A stretch of DNA of 46,555 bases from Candidatus Methanomethylophilaceae archaeon. Its GTDB lineage: Archaea; Thermoplasmatota; Thermoplasmata; Methanomassiliicoccales; Methanomethylophilaceae. The number at the start of each line of letters is the position of its first letter. Position 1 is the first letter of the stretch. The notes under the pieces were generated by a model, which searched no databases, was not told the DNA's origin, and saw only the letters and a program-made list of their open reading frames with translations. The translations under genes and the position numbers were made by a program. Of the stretch, positions 38,081-46,140 are shown piece by piece. The stretch is taken from NCBI GenBank assembly GCA_017461225.1, contig JAFTYV010000021.1:1-46555 (forward strand), read 5' to 3'.

Positions 38081-38090
38081 CTTTATCTAT
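38081..38090 (+). promoter_or_regulatory. TATA-like element of the eIF5A gene
   Basis: CTTTATCTAT predicts a transcript start near 38110 and therefore an approximately 110-nt leader, long for this genome. The leader holds a possible small open frame and hairpins. Confidence 0.45.
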
Positions 38091-38118
38091 CAATTAACCG
38101 ATAAGGTGGCCAGATAAC

Positions 38119-38187
38119 ATGAGGTCCGTAACTATGTTCGGCCTGTATGTACACGCTTCCAGAAGGGAAGTGAACTACCGGCCATGA
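38119..38187 (+). other. Possible 22-codon leader open frame upstream of eIF5A
   Basis: A short frame starting ATG 38119 and ending TGA 38187 encodes about 22 residues (starting MRSVTMFGLYVHASRRE). AAGGTGG lies 10 nt upstream as a weak ribosome-binding site. It overlaps a stem-loop, CGCTTCC-AGAAG-GGAAGTG. It may be a leader peptide or chance. There is no homology evidence. Confidence 0.25.
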
Positions 38188-38220
38188 GTCGGGAATCTAC
38201 TAAAAAGGTGAGTGAGACCA

Positions 38221-38598
38221 ATGTGGGAGATGAAAGAGATCAGAGAGCTGAAAGAGGGAAGGTACGTCAACGTCGACGAGGAGCCCTGCAAGATCGTCAA
38301 GATCACGACCTCCAAGCCCGGTAAGCACGGATCCGCGAAGGCGAACATCGATGCCGTCAGCATCTTCACCGGCGCGAAGAAATCCATCGTCGGACCTGTC
38401 AGCACCAAGGTGCAGGTCCCCATGATCGACAAGAGGAAGGGACAGGTCCTGTCCATCTCCGGAAACGAGGCCATGATCATGGATCTCGAGACATTCGAGC
38501 AGATCTCCGTCGAGATCAACGCCGACCACGAGCAGCCTGTCGAGGAGGGCGGAGAGCTCCTGTACCTCGTCGCGATGGGCAGATACAAGATCATGTGA
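38221..38598 (+). CDS. eif5A: Translation factor aIF-5A (hypusinated)
   Basis: 125 residues. The hypusine loop is KPGKHGSAKA, with the modified Lys in the GKHG turn. The N-terminal SH3-like domain and C-terminal OB-fold are both present. eIF5A helps ribosomes pass stalling sequences such as polyproline. ATG 38221 is chosen over GTG 38212 because AGGTGAG precedes it by about 8 bp. The agmatinase gene overlaps its stop codon (GTG), which ties eIF5A to the polyamine supply needed for hypusine. Confidence 0.96.
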   Translation: MWEMKEIRELKEGRYVNVDEEPCKIVKITTSKPGKHGSAKANIDAVSIFTGAKKSIVGPVSTKVQVPMIDKRKGQVLSISGNEAMIMDLETFEQISVEINADHEQPVEEGGELLYLVAMGRYKIM

Positions 38599-39473
38599 GG
38601 TCTGATACAATATCGTACGGGATCGGATACGCTGGCGCAGAATCTGAGTACAACGATGCCGACGTCGTGATTTACGGCATCCCGTACGATCACACCTCCT
38701 GCTTCAAGGCGGGAGCAAGGGAGGCCCCCACCGCCATAAGGCGGGCCTCCTACAATTTTGAGGAGATCCATTTCGAACACGGACTCAACCAACCCGTGCT
38801 CAACATCTGCGACTACGGGAACTGCGATGACTTCATCCTCCCCGAGGACATGTTCGCGGAAGTGGATTTCGCGATGGGGCCCGCGATACGCGACGGCAAG
38901 TTCACCATCGCCATGGGTGGGGAGCACTCCATCAACATCCCCATCGTCAGGAACTTCGAGAGCGACGATATTGCGCTGATCTCCATCGATGCACACCTGG
39001 ACTCCAGGGACGAGTACCTCGGTTCCCCCAACAGCCACGCCTGCATCACCAGGAGGGCCGCAGAGCACCTCGGCATCGAGAACGTCTTCGTCCTCGGTTG
39101 CCGTGCCATCGGTGAGGAGGAGCTGGACAGGGACGATGTCATCCCGTTCATCAGCTCGTACGACATCATGGACAAGGGGATCGGATGGGCGATCAAGACC
39201 GCGTTGGAGAGCGTCAAGAACGAGCGCGTCTACCTCACGGTCGACATAGACGGCATCGACCCGGCGTTCGCGCCCGGGACCGGTACCCCCGAACCCTTCG
39301 GACTCATGCCCATGGACGTCAAGAAGGTCATCAACGAGATCGGAGACAGACTCGCGGGATTCGATGTCGTGGAGGTCTGTCCCCCGGCCGACCCCGCAGG
39401 TATAACGTCCATCCTCGCCGCCAGGTACATCAACGAGGTCATAGCGGTACACGCCAAGAACCTCAGATGCTGA
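38595..39473 (+). CDS. speB: Agmatinase (ureohydrolase family)
   Basis: 292 residues. The two manganese ions are bound by GGEHS, DAHLDSR and DIDGIDPAFAPG motifs, typical of ureohydrolases. It most likely hydrolyses agmatine to putrescine and urea. Arginase is possible, but archaea usually make polyamines through agmatine. It starts with GTG in the eIF5A stop region. Position next to eIF5A suggests a link to hypusine synthesis. Confidence 0.92.
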   Translation: MRSDTISYGIGYAGAESEYNDADVVIYGIPYDHTSCFKAGAREAPTAIRRASYNFEEIHFEHGLNQPVLNICDYGNCDDFILPEDMFAEVDFAMGPAIRDGKFTIAMGGEHSINIPIVRNFESDDIALISIDAHLDSRDEYLGSPNSHACITRRAAEHLGIENVFVLGCRAIGEEELDRDDVIPFISSYDIMDKGIGWAIKTALESVKNERVYLTVDIDGIDPAFAPGTGTPEPFGLMPMDVKKVINEIGDRLAGFDVVEVCPPADPAGITSILAARYINEVIAVHAKNLRC

Positions 39474-39474
39474 G

Positions 39475-40812
39475 TCAGAGGTTGCGTCTGATCTCGGAGA
39501 GGTACTCCTCGAGACGACCGGCCGCCGTATCGGCGTCCGTGGATTGGGAGTACACCCTGAACACGGGTTCTGTGGCGGAAGGTCTCAGAAGGACCCACCC
39601 GTCATCGAAGAAGAGTTTGACGCCGTCGGTTATGTCCCTCTGCATATCGGAGGTCATGTCGCGGAAACGGTCGACGAGCAGTCTCTTCTGCTCGTCCGTG
39701 CAGGCCACCGACGAGTTCTGATAATGGTAGTCCGGCACCTGCGCCGCCTGCTCCGAAAGCGGACCGTTCCTGGCCACGCATTCCAGCATCTTCACAAGGC
39801 ACATCGTCGCATCACGGCAGTACTGGAGTTCCGGGAAGACTATCCCCCCGTTTATCTCACCGCCGAGGATGGCCCCGTACTCCATGACCTTCTTGACGAC
39901 GGCGGGCGAGCCGACGGCGGAGTACTTCATGATCCCGCCGCAGGCGTCAACGGTGTCCTCCACCGCCGATGACGTGCTCACGGGTGCGACCACCTTGCCC
40001 TTCCTCCTCTCCAGGACGGAACGGACGATTATCGCGAAGCTCTTGTCGCCAGGAACCGGGTTGCCGTCGGCATCGGAGAACAGGCAGCGGTCAGCATCCA
40101 TGTCGAACGCCACGCCGAGGTCGCATCCAGTCTGCCTGGTGAGGTAGCACAGGTTCTCCAGGTTCGCGTAGGTGAGCTCGGAGTCCCTGCCGGTGAGCTC
40201 GCCACGGGCGCTGCCGTTCATCGTGATCATGCTGACCCCGAGACGGCGGAGGACCTCGGGGACAAGCACGAACGCGGAACCGTTGGCACACTCCACACAG
40301 ACCTTCAGGTCGGCGGAGCGTATCGCTTCCGCATCCACCAGGGACACTATCGCGTCGATGTACTCCTCTGTGCAGTCCCCCATCTCCACGGCCTCCCCCA
40401 CATCCGCCCAGGCGACCCTGTCGGTCTGTGCGTCCATGATGTCCTCGGGACCCATGTCCCTCAGGAACGGGTCCTCGAGGCCGTCGGAGTCGATTATCTT
40501 GATCCCGTTGTACTCCGGAGGGTTGTGCGACGCGGTGAGCATCACACCTCCCTCCACGGCATGGGACCTGACGTAGTACTGGAACGCGGGAGTCGGTAGG
40601 ACTCCGAGGTCGACGACGTTGGAACCCGACGCCATCAGACCGGCGGACACCGCCGACCTGAACATCTCGCTCGAGACCCTGGTGTCGGAACCCACCGCTA
40701 TGGTGCCGTGGTACCTGGTACCCACGATCATCCCGACCTTCAACGCCAGCTCCACATGGAAACCGTCGTTGACTATGCCGCGGATGCCGTTGGATCTCGA
40801 GGAGTACTCCAT
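39475..40812 (-). CDS. glmM: Phosphoglucosamine/phosphohexomutase (GlmM-like)
   Basis: 445 residues of the alpha-D-phosphohexomutase family. The N-terminus is RSNGIRGIVND. The phosphoserine loop is TASHNPPEYNG, the metal site is DMDADR, and the sugar loop is GGEINGG, close to GEMSGG/GEENGG of glucosamine and related mutases. A C-terminal phosphate-binding region (RPSATEPVFRVYSQ) is present. It isomerises hexose or hexosamine 6- to 1-phosphate. The specific sugar is not certain. The gene starts 2 bp after the DUF47 gene stop. Confidence 0.88.
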   Translation of the reverse strand: MEYSSRSNGIRGIVNDGFHVELALKVGMIVGTRYHGTIAVGSDTRVSSEMFRSAVSAGLMASGSNVVDLGVLPTPAFQYYVRSHAVEGGVMLTASHNPPEYNGIKIIDSDGLEDPFLRDMGPEDIMDAQTDRVAWADVGEAVEMGDCTEEYIDAIVSLVDAEAIRSADLKVCVECANGSAFVLVPEVLRRLGVSMITMNGSARGELTGRDSELTYANLENLCYLTRQTGCDLGVAFDMDADRCLFSDADGNPVPGDKSFAIIVRSVLERRKGKVVAPVSTSSAVEDTVDACGGIMKYSAVGSPAVVKKVMEYGAILGGEINGGIVFPELQYCRDATMCLVKMLECVARNGPLSEQAAQVPDYHYQNSSVACTDEQKRLLVDRFRDMTSDMQRDITDGVKLFFDDGWVLLRPSATEPVFRVYSQSTDADTAAGRLEEYLSEIRRNL

Positions 40813-40814
40813 CC

Positions 40815-41495
40815 TCAGATGCCCCTTGAGACCAGCAGGATCCCTATGGTGTCGGCGCAGCCCTTGCACGTGTCCGCGGCCTGCTCCAGCGAATCCACGA
40901 TCTTGGACGACAGCATGGTCGCCCTGTAGTCCATGTCGGACATGTGGATCTCCTTGGTCAGGTTGTACGTGGCGTTGTCGATCAGGCTCTCCTGGGACTT
41001 CACACCCTCGATGCAGGTGCGGATGTCCCCCTCGCCGGTGCCCATCATGTGGATGCCGTTGACCAGGAACTTGACCTCCGTCTCCAGATCGGATGCCGTG
41101 GAGACCATCAGTGCCCAGATCCCAGCGGGGACGGCCGCACCGGTCTCGCGGATGAGCTGGATGTGGAGGGCCGCCTCCTTGCACCAGTTGGCTATGTGGT
41201 CGGTCTTGCGGACGAAGTGGAGGAGGTCCTCCCTCTCCTGGGAGCTGAGGTCCCCTATGCTCAGCTGCACGCTGAGCTCGTCCTCCTGTGCGTCCGCCTC
41301 GCGCTCGTTCACGATCAGCCTGTCGATGCACCTGGAGGCCTCGGAGCCCTCTCCGGCCCCCATGGCCCTCAGGGCCATGCCCAGTTCCAGGACGCAGTCC
41401 AGGACCGATATCGCATGGGCCTCCATGCCGTTGTGGACAACGTTTGACTTCCTCTTACCAAACCATCCAAGCAGATTCTTCGCCTCGTCACTCAA
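40815..41495 (-). CDS. DUF47/PhoU-like protein
   Basis: 226 residues, all-helical. Features resembling the TIGR00153/DUF47 family are the heptad-like helices, EREADAQEDEL and KTDHIANWCKEAA, typical of PhoU-like proteins that accompany phosphate permeases (Pit). No Pit gene is nearby. It instead lies directly downstream of two ABC ATPases and an ABC permease. A TTG start at 41495 overlaps the ATPase gene by 8 bp, with GGAGGAG upstream. It may regulate the transporter. Confidence 0.83.
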   Translation of the reverse strand: MSDEAKNLLGWFGKRKSNVVHNGMEAHAISVLDCVLELGMALRAMGAGEGSEASRCIDRLIVNEREADAQEDELSVQLSIGDLSSQEREDLLHFVRKTDHIANWCKEAALHIQLIRETGAAVPAGIWALMVSTASDLETEVKFLVNGIHMMGTGEGDIRTCIEGVKSQESLIDNATYNLTKEIHMSDMDYRATMLSSKIVDSLEQAADTCKGCADTIGILLVSRGI

Positions 41496-42573
41496 GTCTA
41501 ATCTCCTCCTCTATACCGCCCTCGGGCCTGGCGAACACTACGGTCGCCTTCTTGTTGAAGACCAGGTGGACCATGTCCCCGACCTCGGGGATCTCGTCGC
41601 TGGTCGATACGTTGTACTCGACGTGGTCGCGGGTCTCCGCGATGGTGCGGACCCTCCAGTAGGTGCCCATGAAGACCACGTCCGTGACCTCCGCCCTCAA
41701 TCCGTCTGTGGCGGGGTAAACATGTTCGGGACGGACCGATATCACGACGGGGTCCCCTATGTTGAAGTTGGTCCTGGACACCCTTATCTCCGGTCCGCCC
41801 CTGAGACGGACCTTCGTCTTCCCCATCTTGGACTTGTCCGAGACCGTGCACTCGAGGAGGTTCGTCTCCCCGATGAAGTTGGCTGCGAACACCGATTTCG
41901 GGTGCCTGTATATCTCCAGGGGGGAACCCGTCTCGGCTATCGCACCGTAGCGCATGAGGACTATCCTGTCGGACACGGACATCGCCTCCTCCTGGTCGTG
42001 GGTGACGTGCAGCACGGTGATGCCGAGCCTCTTGACTATCCTGCGGAGCTCGTACCTGAGCTCCATGCGGACACGCGCGTCCAAGGCGGACAGGGGTTCG
42101 TCCAGCATCAGCATCTTCGATCCGGATGCCAGCGCCCTGGCGATCGCCACCTTCTGCTGCTCCCCTCCGGACAGTTCGCTCGGGAACATGCCGGCACGGG
42201 CCAGCATGTTGACCAGTTCCAGGTACTCCGTGGAGCGTTCCTCCATCACCTGGTCCCCCAGGTCCTTGACACGGGGGCTGTAGGAGACGTTGTCGCGCAG
42301 GTTGAGGTGGGGGAACAGTGCGATGTTCTGGAACACGTAGCCCACATCGCGGTCCTCCATGGGCACGTCCGTCACGTCGACGCCGTCGACGTAGACCTTG
42401 CCCTCCGTGGGGGTCCAGATCCCCGAGATGACCTTGATGAGGGTGGTCTTCCCGCATCCGGACGGACCGAGGATGGTCACGTACTCACCGTTGTTGATCT
42501 CGAGGCTTATGTCACGTACGGCGTAGAAGTCGCCGAACCTCATGGATATGCGGTCGAGCTTTATCTTTCCCAT
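41488..42573 (-). CDS. ABC transporter ATP-binding protein with TOBE domain (1)
   Basis: 361 residues. Walker A is LGPSGCGKTT near residue 35, the signature is LSGGEQQKVAIARAL, Walker B is MLMLDEPLSALD and the H-loop is HVTHDQEEA. A C-terminal TOBE-like domain (from about residue 240, VISVRPEHVYP) marks the MalK/PotA/FbpC/WtpC class of importers. It is the second of two ATPase genes in this operon. Confidence 0.93.
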   Translation of the reverse strand: MGKIKLDRISMRFGDFYAVRDISLEINNGEYVTILGPSGCGKTTLIKVISGIWTPTEGKVYVDGVDVTDVPMEDRDVGYVFQNIALFPHLNLRDNVSYSPRVKDLGDQVMEERSTEYLELVNMLARAGMFPSELSGGEQQKVAIARALASGSKMLMLDEPLSALDARVRMELRYELRRIVKRLGITVLHVTHDQEEAMSVSDRIVLMRYGAIAETGSPLEIYRHPKSVFAANFIGETNLLECTVSDKSKMGKTKVRLRGGPEIRVSRTNFNIGDPVVISVRPEHVYPATDGLRAEVTDVVFMGTYWRVRTIAETRDHVEYNVSTSDEIPEVGDMVHLVFNKKATVVFARPEGGIEEEIRLE

Positions 42574-43683
42574 TTAATCCAACCTCATCTCCTCTTCGAG
42601 TCCCTGCTCCGGCATGGTGAACACCGATGCCTTGGACGGGACCCACTGGATGTCGACCGTCTCACCGGCCTTGTAATCGTCGTACTTCCTGTTGGGGAGC
42701 TTCGCGGACAGCGTGCCCATGCCGTCCACGGAGACGTCCACGGTTATGGTCGCCCCCTCGTACAGGATGCGCTCTATGGTTCCCGTGCACATGCGGTTCG
42801 GGATGTCTTCGTCCGTGGCGTGGGAGACCTTGGTGGATCCGACCTTCACGGTCACGACCACGTCCGTGCCGACGGGTATCCCCGTCGGTCTGGTCCTGAG
42901 CACCCATCCCCCGGGGACGGTGACCTCGGCGTGGTCCCCGTCGGATGCGGTCAACCTGCCGGTGACGACGTTCGAACGTCCCACGAAGTTCGCCACGAAC
43001 GGTGTCGCGGGGTTCTCGAAGACGTCACGGGGTTCACCGACCTGTATGATCCTGCCCCTGCGTATGACCGCGATGCGGTCCGCCATCTCGAGGGCCTCGT
43101 CCTGGTCGTGGGTGACGTGGATGCACGTCAGCCCCATCTCCTTGGCCAGGGAACGCAGCTCCTTGCGGAGGTTGATCCTCAGACGCGCGTCCAGCGCCCT
43201 GAGGGGCTCGTCAAGGAGCAGCACCTTGGAACCGGATGCCAGTGCCCTGGCGAGCGCGATGCGCTGCTGCTGTCCACCGGAGAGCTGCGCGGGCTTCCAG
43301 TCGGCCTTCTGCTCGAGGTGGACCATGTTCAGCATGCTCCTGACGATCTGCTTGGCGCTCTCCTCGGGCCACTCCTTGATCCTCGGGGCGAATATCACGT
43401 TGTTGTAGACGGACATGTGGGGGAACAGGGAGTAGCTCTGGGACAGCATCGTGGAGTTGCGGAGGTCGACGTCCATGTCGGTCACGTCCTCCCCGTCGAA
43501 GTACACCCTTCCGCTGTCGGGACGGGTGAGTCCGCATATCATCCTCATGCACGTGGTCTTCCCCGCCCCGGTGGGTCCGAGGATGCACAGGTACTCCCCG
43601 TCACCGATGGTCAGGGAGAGGTCGTCGGCGGCGACATGGCCGTCGAAGTCCTTGCATATGGATTCCAATCTGATCTCAGGCAT
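42574..43683 (-). CDS. ABC transporter ATP-binding protein with TOBE domain (2)
   Basis: About 369 residues. Walker A is LGPTGAGKTT, the signature is LSGGQQQRIALARAL, Walker B is VLLLDEPLRALD and the H-loop is HVTHDQDEA. A C-terminal TOBE-like domain follows. The start ATG 43683 has a strong GGAGGTGACC ribosome-binding site. It is a paralogue of the next ATPase, so the transporter probably works with a heterodimer of the two. Confidence 0.93.
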   Translation of the reverse strand: MPEIRLESICKDFDGHVAADDLSLTIGDGEYLCILGPTGAGKTTCMRMICGLTRPDSGRVYFDGEDVTDMDVDLRNSTMLSQSYSLFPHMSVYNNVIFAPRIKEWPEESAKQIVRSMLNMVHLEQKADWKPAQLSGGQQQRIALARALASGSKVLLLDEPLRALDARLRINLRKELRSLAKEMGLTCIHVTHDQDEALEMADRIAVIRRGRIIQVGEPRDVFENPATPFVANFVGRSNVVTGRLTASDGDHAEVTVPGGWVLRTRPTGIPVGTDVVVTVKVGSTKVSHATDEDIPNRMCTGTIERILYEGATITVDVSVDGMGTLSAKLPNRKYDDYKAGETVDIQWVPSKASVFTMPEQGLEEEMRLD

Positions 43684-45352
43684 CGCGGTCACCTCCCTGG
43701 GACATCGCCCTGATGACCATCATCAGGACGAAGCATATCGCGATGAGCACTATGGAGCACATCGCGGCCTCCGCGAACATGGTGTACTCCCCGGCCATAC
43801 CGGCCTTCACCAGGTTGGTGATGTAGATGGGGATCGTGTTCACGCTGTCGCTGATGGCGACCGTCGCACCGGTCTCTCCGAGACTCCTGGTGAACGCCAG
43901 GATCCCGCCGGCCAGGACGGAGGACTTGATGATGGGGAAGAGGATCTTCCTGAACGCCTGGAACGGCTTCGCACCGAGCGTTATGGCGATCTCCTCGTAG
44001 GACGGGTCGACCTCCTCTATCGCCCCGACGAGGTTCCTCACCACGAGCGGGTACGTGAACGAGATGTGCCCCAGAACGACCAGCATCAGGGCGACACTGT
44101 CGCTGAACCCGAAGCTGCCCCAGAACAGGGCCAGGGAGAACCCGAGCGCGGTCGTGGGGATGATGAGGGGCACGTTGACCAGCTCGTCGAGCACGTCGGC
44201 CAACCTGTTGCCCTTGTTCCTGGCGATGTATATGGCGACGGGCATCCCGAAGACGATGTCGACGGCGACGGCCACACCCGCGACGAGGAACGATGTCCCG
44301 GTGGCGGAGAGCAGTCCGCCGAAGTCTATGTCACCGGTGGGCTGCGTCAGGAACGCGAAGATGTAGAACGAGGGTATCAGGACCACGAATAAGAGGAACG
44401 CCATCGCCAGGACGTCCTTCGCCTTGGGGAGGAGTCCGCGGCTGACCTTCCTGCCTATGTCGGGCCAGACCTTCTTGATCGGGATGCGGAATCCCATCAT
44501 GACCTTGCGCACGACGACCAGGAGGATCAGTGCGAAGACGATCATGATCACGCTGATGAGGATCATCGCACCCATGGCCTCTGGGGACGTCGCGCCGCCG
44601 AAGGCCGTCTTCATCCATGCGATGAACGTGGGTCCCGTGAAGAACGTGCCGCCGTCATCGGTGATGGCACCCATCAGCAGCAGCGCGATGTTCGTACCGC
44701 CGGTCTCCGAGAGGGATCTGGCGAAGCACAGGATGAAACCCGTGGCGAGACCCGCACGGAACAGGGGGAGCGTGATCGTGCGGACGGCCGTCCATCTGGA
44801 CGCACCCAGGGTCATCGCGGCGGTCTCGTAGTTCGGCTCGATCTGCTCCAGGATGGCGGAAAGCGAGCGGACCATGTACGGGTAGGTGAAGATGATGTGG
44901 AGCAGCACCACGAGCATGTAGGGCGTTATCCCGAGGCCGAGACCGGGGACGGTTATGCCCTCCGGGGGGACCGCCCAGAAGACGACCACGGACAGACCTA
45001 GGACGGCCGTCGGGAACGCCAGGGGCAGGTCCATCAGGGTGTCGAGGACGTTCTTGCCCCTGAACTCCCTGCGGACCATGATCCATGCCATGGGCAGACC
45101 CACGAGGATGTCGATCACGGTCACGATGAACGCTATGCTGAACGAGTTCCACACGGCACCCATGATGATGTCCATCGTGGATGCGTCGGACAGAATGTTG
45201 TTGACGAGATCCCACTCGGTGAGGATCTTCGTAACCACGAAGATGGAGGGGATGACGATGATGATCAGGAAGAAGGCGCATGCGAGGGTGAACCACGACC
45301 TGCGTACCTTCGGGTTCCCGGAGAGCTCGTCGATCCTCTTCAGAACGCTCAT
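43676..45352 (-). CDS. Fused double-domain ABC transporter permease
   Basis: 558 residues, about 12 membrane segments. Two binding-protein-dependent permease domains are fused, each with an EAA loop: PNYETAAMTLGASRWTAVRTI near residue 173 and PSYEEIAITLGAKPFQAFRKI near 460. This is the fused-permease form known from ThiP and FbpB-type importers for thiamine, iron or small anions. The substrate cannot be told from the sequence. No substrate-binding protein gene lies in the window. Its 3' end overlaps the ATPase gene start by 8 bp. Confidence 0.93.
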   Translation of the reverse strand: MSVLKRIDELSGNPKVRRSWFTLACAFFLIIIVIPSIFVVTKILTEWDLVNNILSDASTMDIIMGAVWNSFSIAFIVTVIDILVGLPMAWIMVRREFRGKNVLDTLMDLPLAFPTAVLGLSVVVFWAVPPEGITVPGLGLGITPYMLVVLLHIIFTYPYMVRSLSAILEQIEPNYETAAMTLGASRWTAVRTITLPLFRAGLATGFILCFARSLSETGGTNIALLLMGAITDDGGTFFTGPTFIAWMKTAFGGATSPEAMGAMILISVIMIVFALILLVVVRKVMMGFRIPIKKVWPDIGRKVSRGLLPKAKDVLAMAFLLFVVLIPSFYIFAFLTQPTGDIDFGGLLSATGTSFLVAGVAVAVDIVFGMPVAIYIARNKGNRLADVLDELVNVPLIIPTTALGFSLALFWGSFGFSDSVALMLVVLGHISFTYPLVVRNLVGAIEEVDPSYEEIAITLGAKPFQAFRKILFPIIKSSVLAGGILAFTRSLGETGATVAISDSVNTIPIYITNLVKAGMAGEYTMFAEAAMCSIVLIAICFVLMMVIRAMSQGGDRDA

Positions 45353-45363
45353 GGGAACCCTCC

Positions 45364-45585
45364 TCAGAGAATGGATATGCTCACGACGTTGTTCCCACGG
45401 AGGACGACGGATCCGAGACGCCTGCCGTCGTCACCGGACGCGGGGGTCTCCACGGTCTCCTCCAGGACCATGTTCATGTACTCGTCGAAACCGGCCAGCT
45501 TGCCCTCGAGGATCCTGCCGTCCTTCAGCAGGAGGGATACGCGTTTGTCGATCGATTTCTCGAGCAAGGAGATGGGCATTACCAT
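45364..45585 (-). CDS. Sm-like archaeal protein (LSm)
   Basis: 73 residues. The Sm1 motif is VSLLLKDGRILEGKLAGFDEYMNMVLEE, and the Sm2 motif is GSVVLRGNNVVSI at the C-terminus. Archaeal LSm proteins form heptameric or hexameric RNA-binding rings. The start ATG 45585 (or 45579) follows a TATA-like CTTTTTAACAC near 45613-45623 on the minus strand. A longer open frame extends upstream into the scpB region but is not supported by homology. Confidence 0.93.
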   Translation of the reverse strand: MVMPISLLEKSIDKRVSLLLKDGRILEGKLAGFDEYMNMVLEETVETPASGDDGRRLGSVVLRGNNVVSISIL

Positions 45586-45635
45586 GTGTATCGGTCGGCC
45601 TACTCCGTGATGTGTTAAAAAGGTTGCGCGCGCGA

Positions 45636-46139
45636 TTATTTGTCCTCGCTCATCATCGAATCCATCCATGCGCGGATGTCCGATTTGCGGGTGCTCCCCA
45701 CGCCGAAGTACTCCGCGAACCTGTTGGTCGTGGTCAGCTCGAGGGTCTGACCGACCTTCCTCCCGGAGACGAAGCCCATGTCCACGAGCTTGTGGACGTC
45801 GTCGTACGTGCGGGGTCCGCGCGCCTTGAAGAGCTCGGACTGCAGGACGGGCTGGTTGTACGCGATCGTGCTCAGCGTCCTCATGACGCCCGGCGCCAGC
45901 TCGGCCCTCGCGAATGTGCCAGCGCAGTCGGAGTACTCCGATCTGAGCATCATGCGGTACTCGGTGCCTATCTTCGCGACCATTATGGCGGAACCGCGCT
46001 CGTCGTACTCCCTGCGGAGGTCCATGACGGCCATGCGGACCTCCTCCTCGGGTATGCCGGTCTTCGCCGCGATCTCCGATATGCGGAGGTTCGTGGCACT
46101 GGAGAACAGCGCCGCCTCCACCGCGCACTTCGGATCCAA
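45636..46139 (-). CDS. scpB: Segregation and condensation protein ScpB
   Basis: 167 residues, with winged-helix domains. The N-terminus (CAVEAALFSSATNLRISEIAAKTGI) and the central segment (MRTLSTIAYNQPVLQSELFKARG) match ScpB. With ScpA and SMC it forms the condensin-like complex that compacts chromosomes. It lies 1 bp after scpA. Confidence 0.93.
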   Translation of the reverse strand: MDPKCAVEAALFSSATNLRISEIAAKTGIPEEEVRMAVMDLRREYDERGSAIMVAKIGTEYRMMLRSEYSDCAGTFARAELAPGVMRTLSTIAYNQPVLQSELFKARGPRTYDDVHKLVDMGFVSGRKVGQTLELTTTNRFAEYFGVGSTRKSDIRAWMDSMMSEDK

Positions 46140-46140
46140 C

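Noticed and set aside
38119-38187. C/D box or H/ACA guide RNA in the eIF5A leader
   Set aside because: No clear RUGAUGA/CUGA box pair or ACA-terminated double hairpin was found. The region is reported only as an unexplained leader.
45586-46128. Long frame upstream of LSm
   Set aside because: It overlaps scpB in another frame, and the LSm fold starts at ATG 45585 or 45579.
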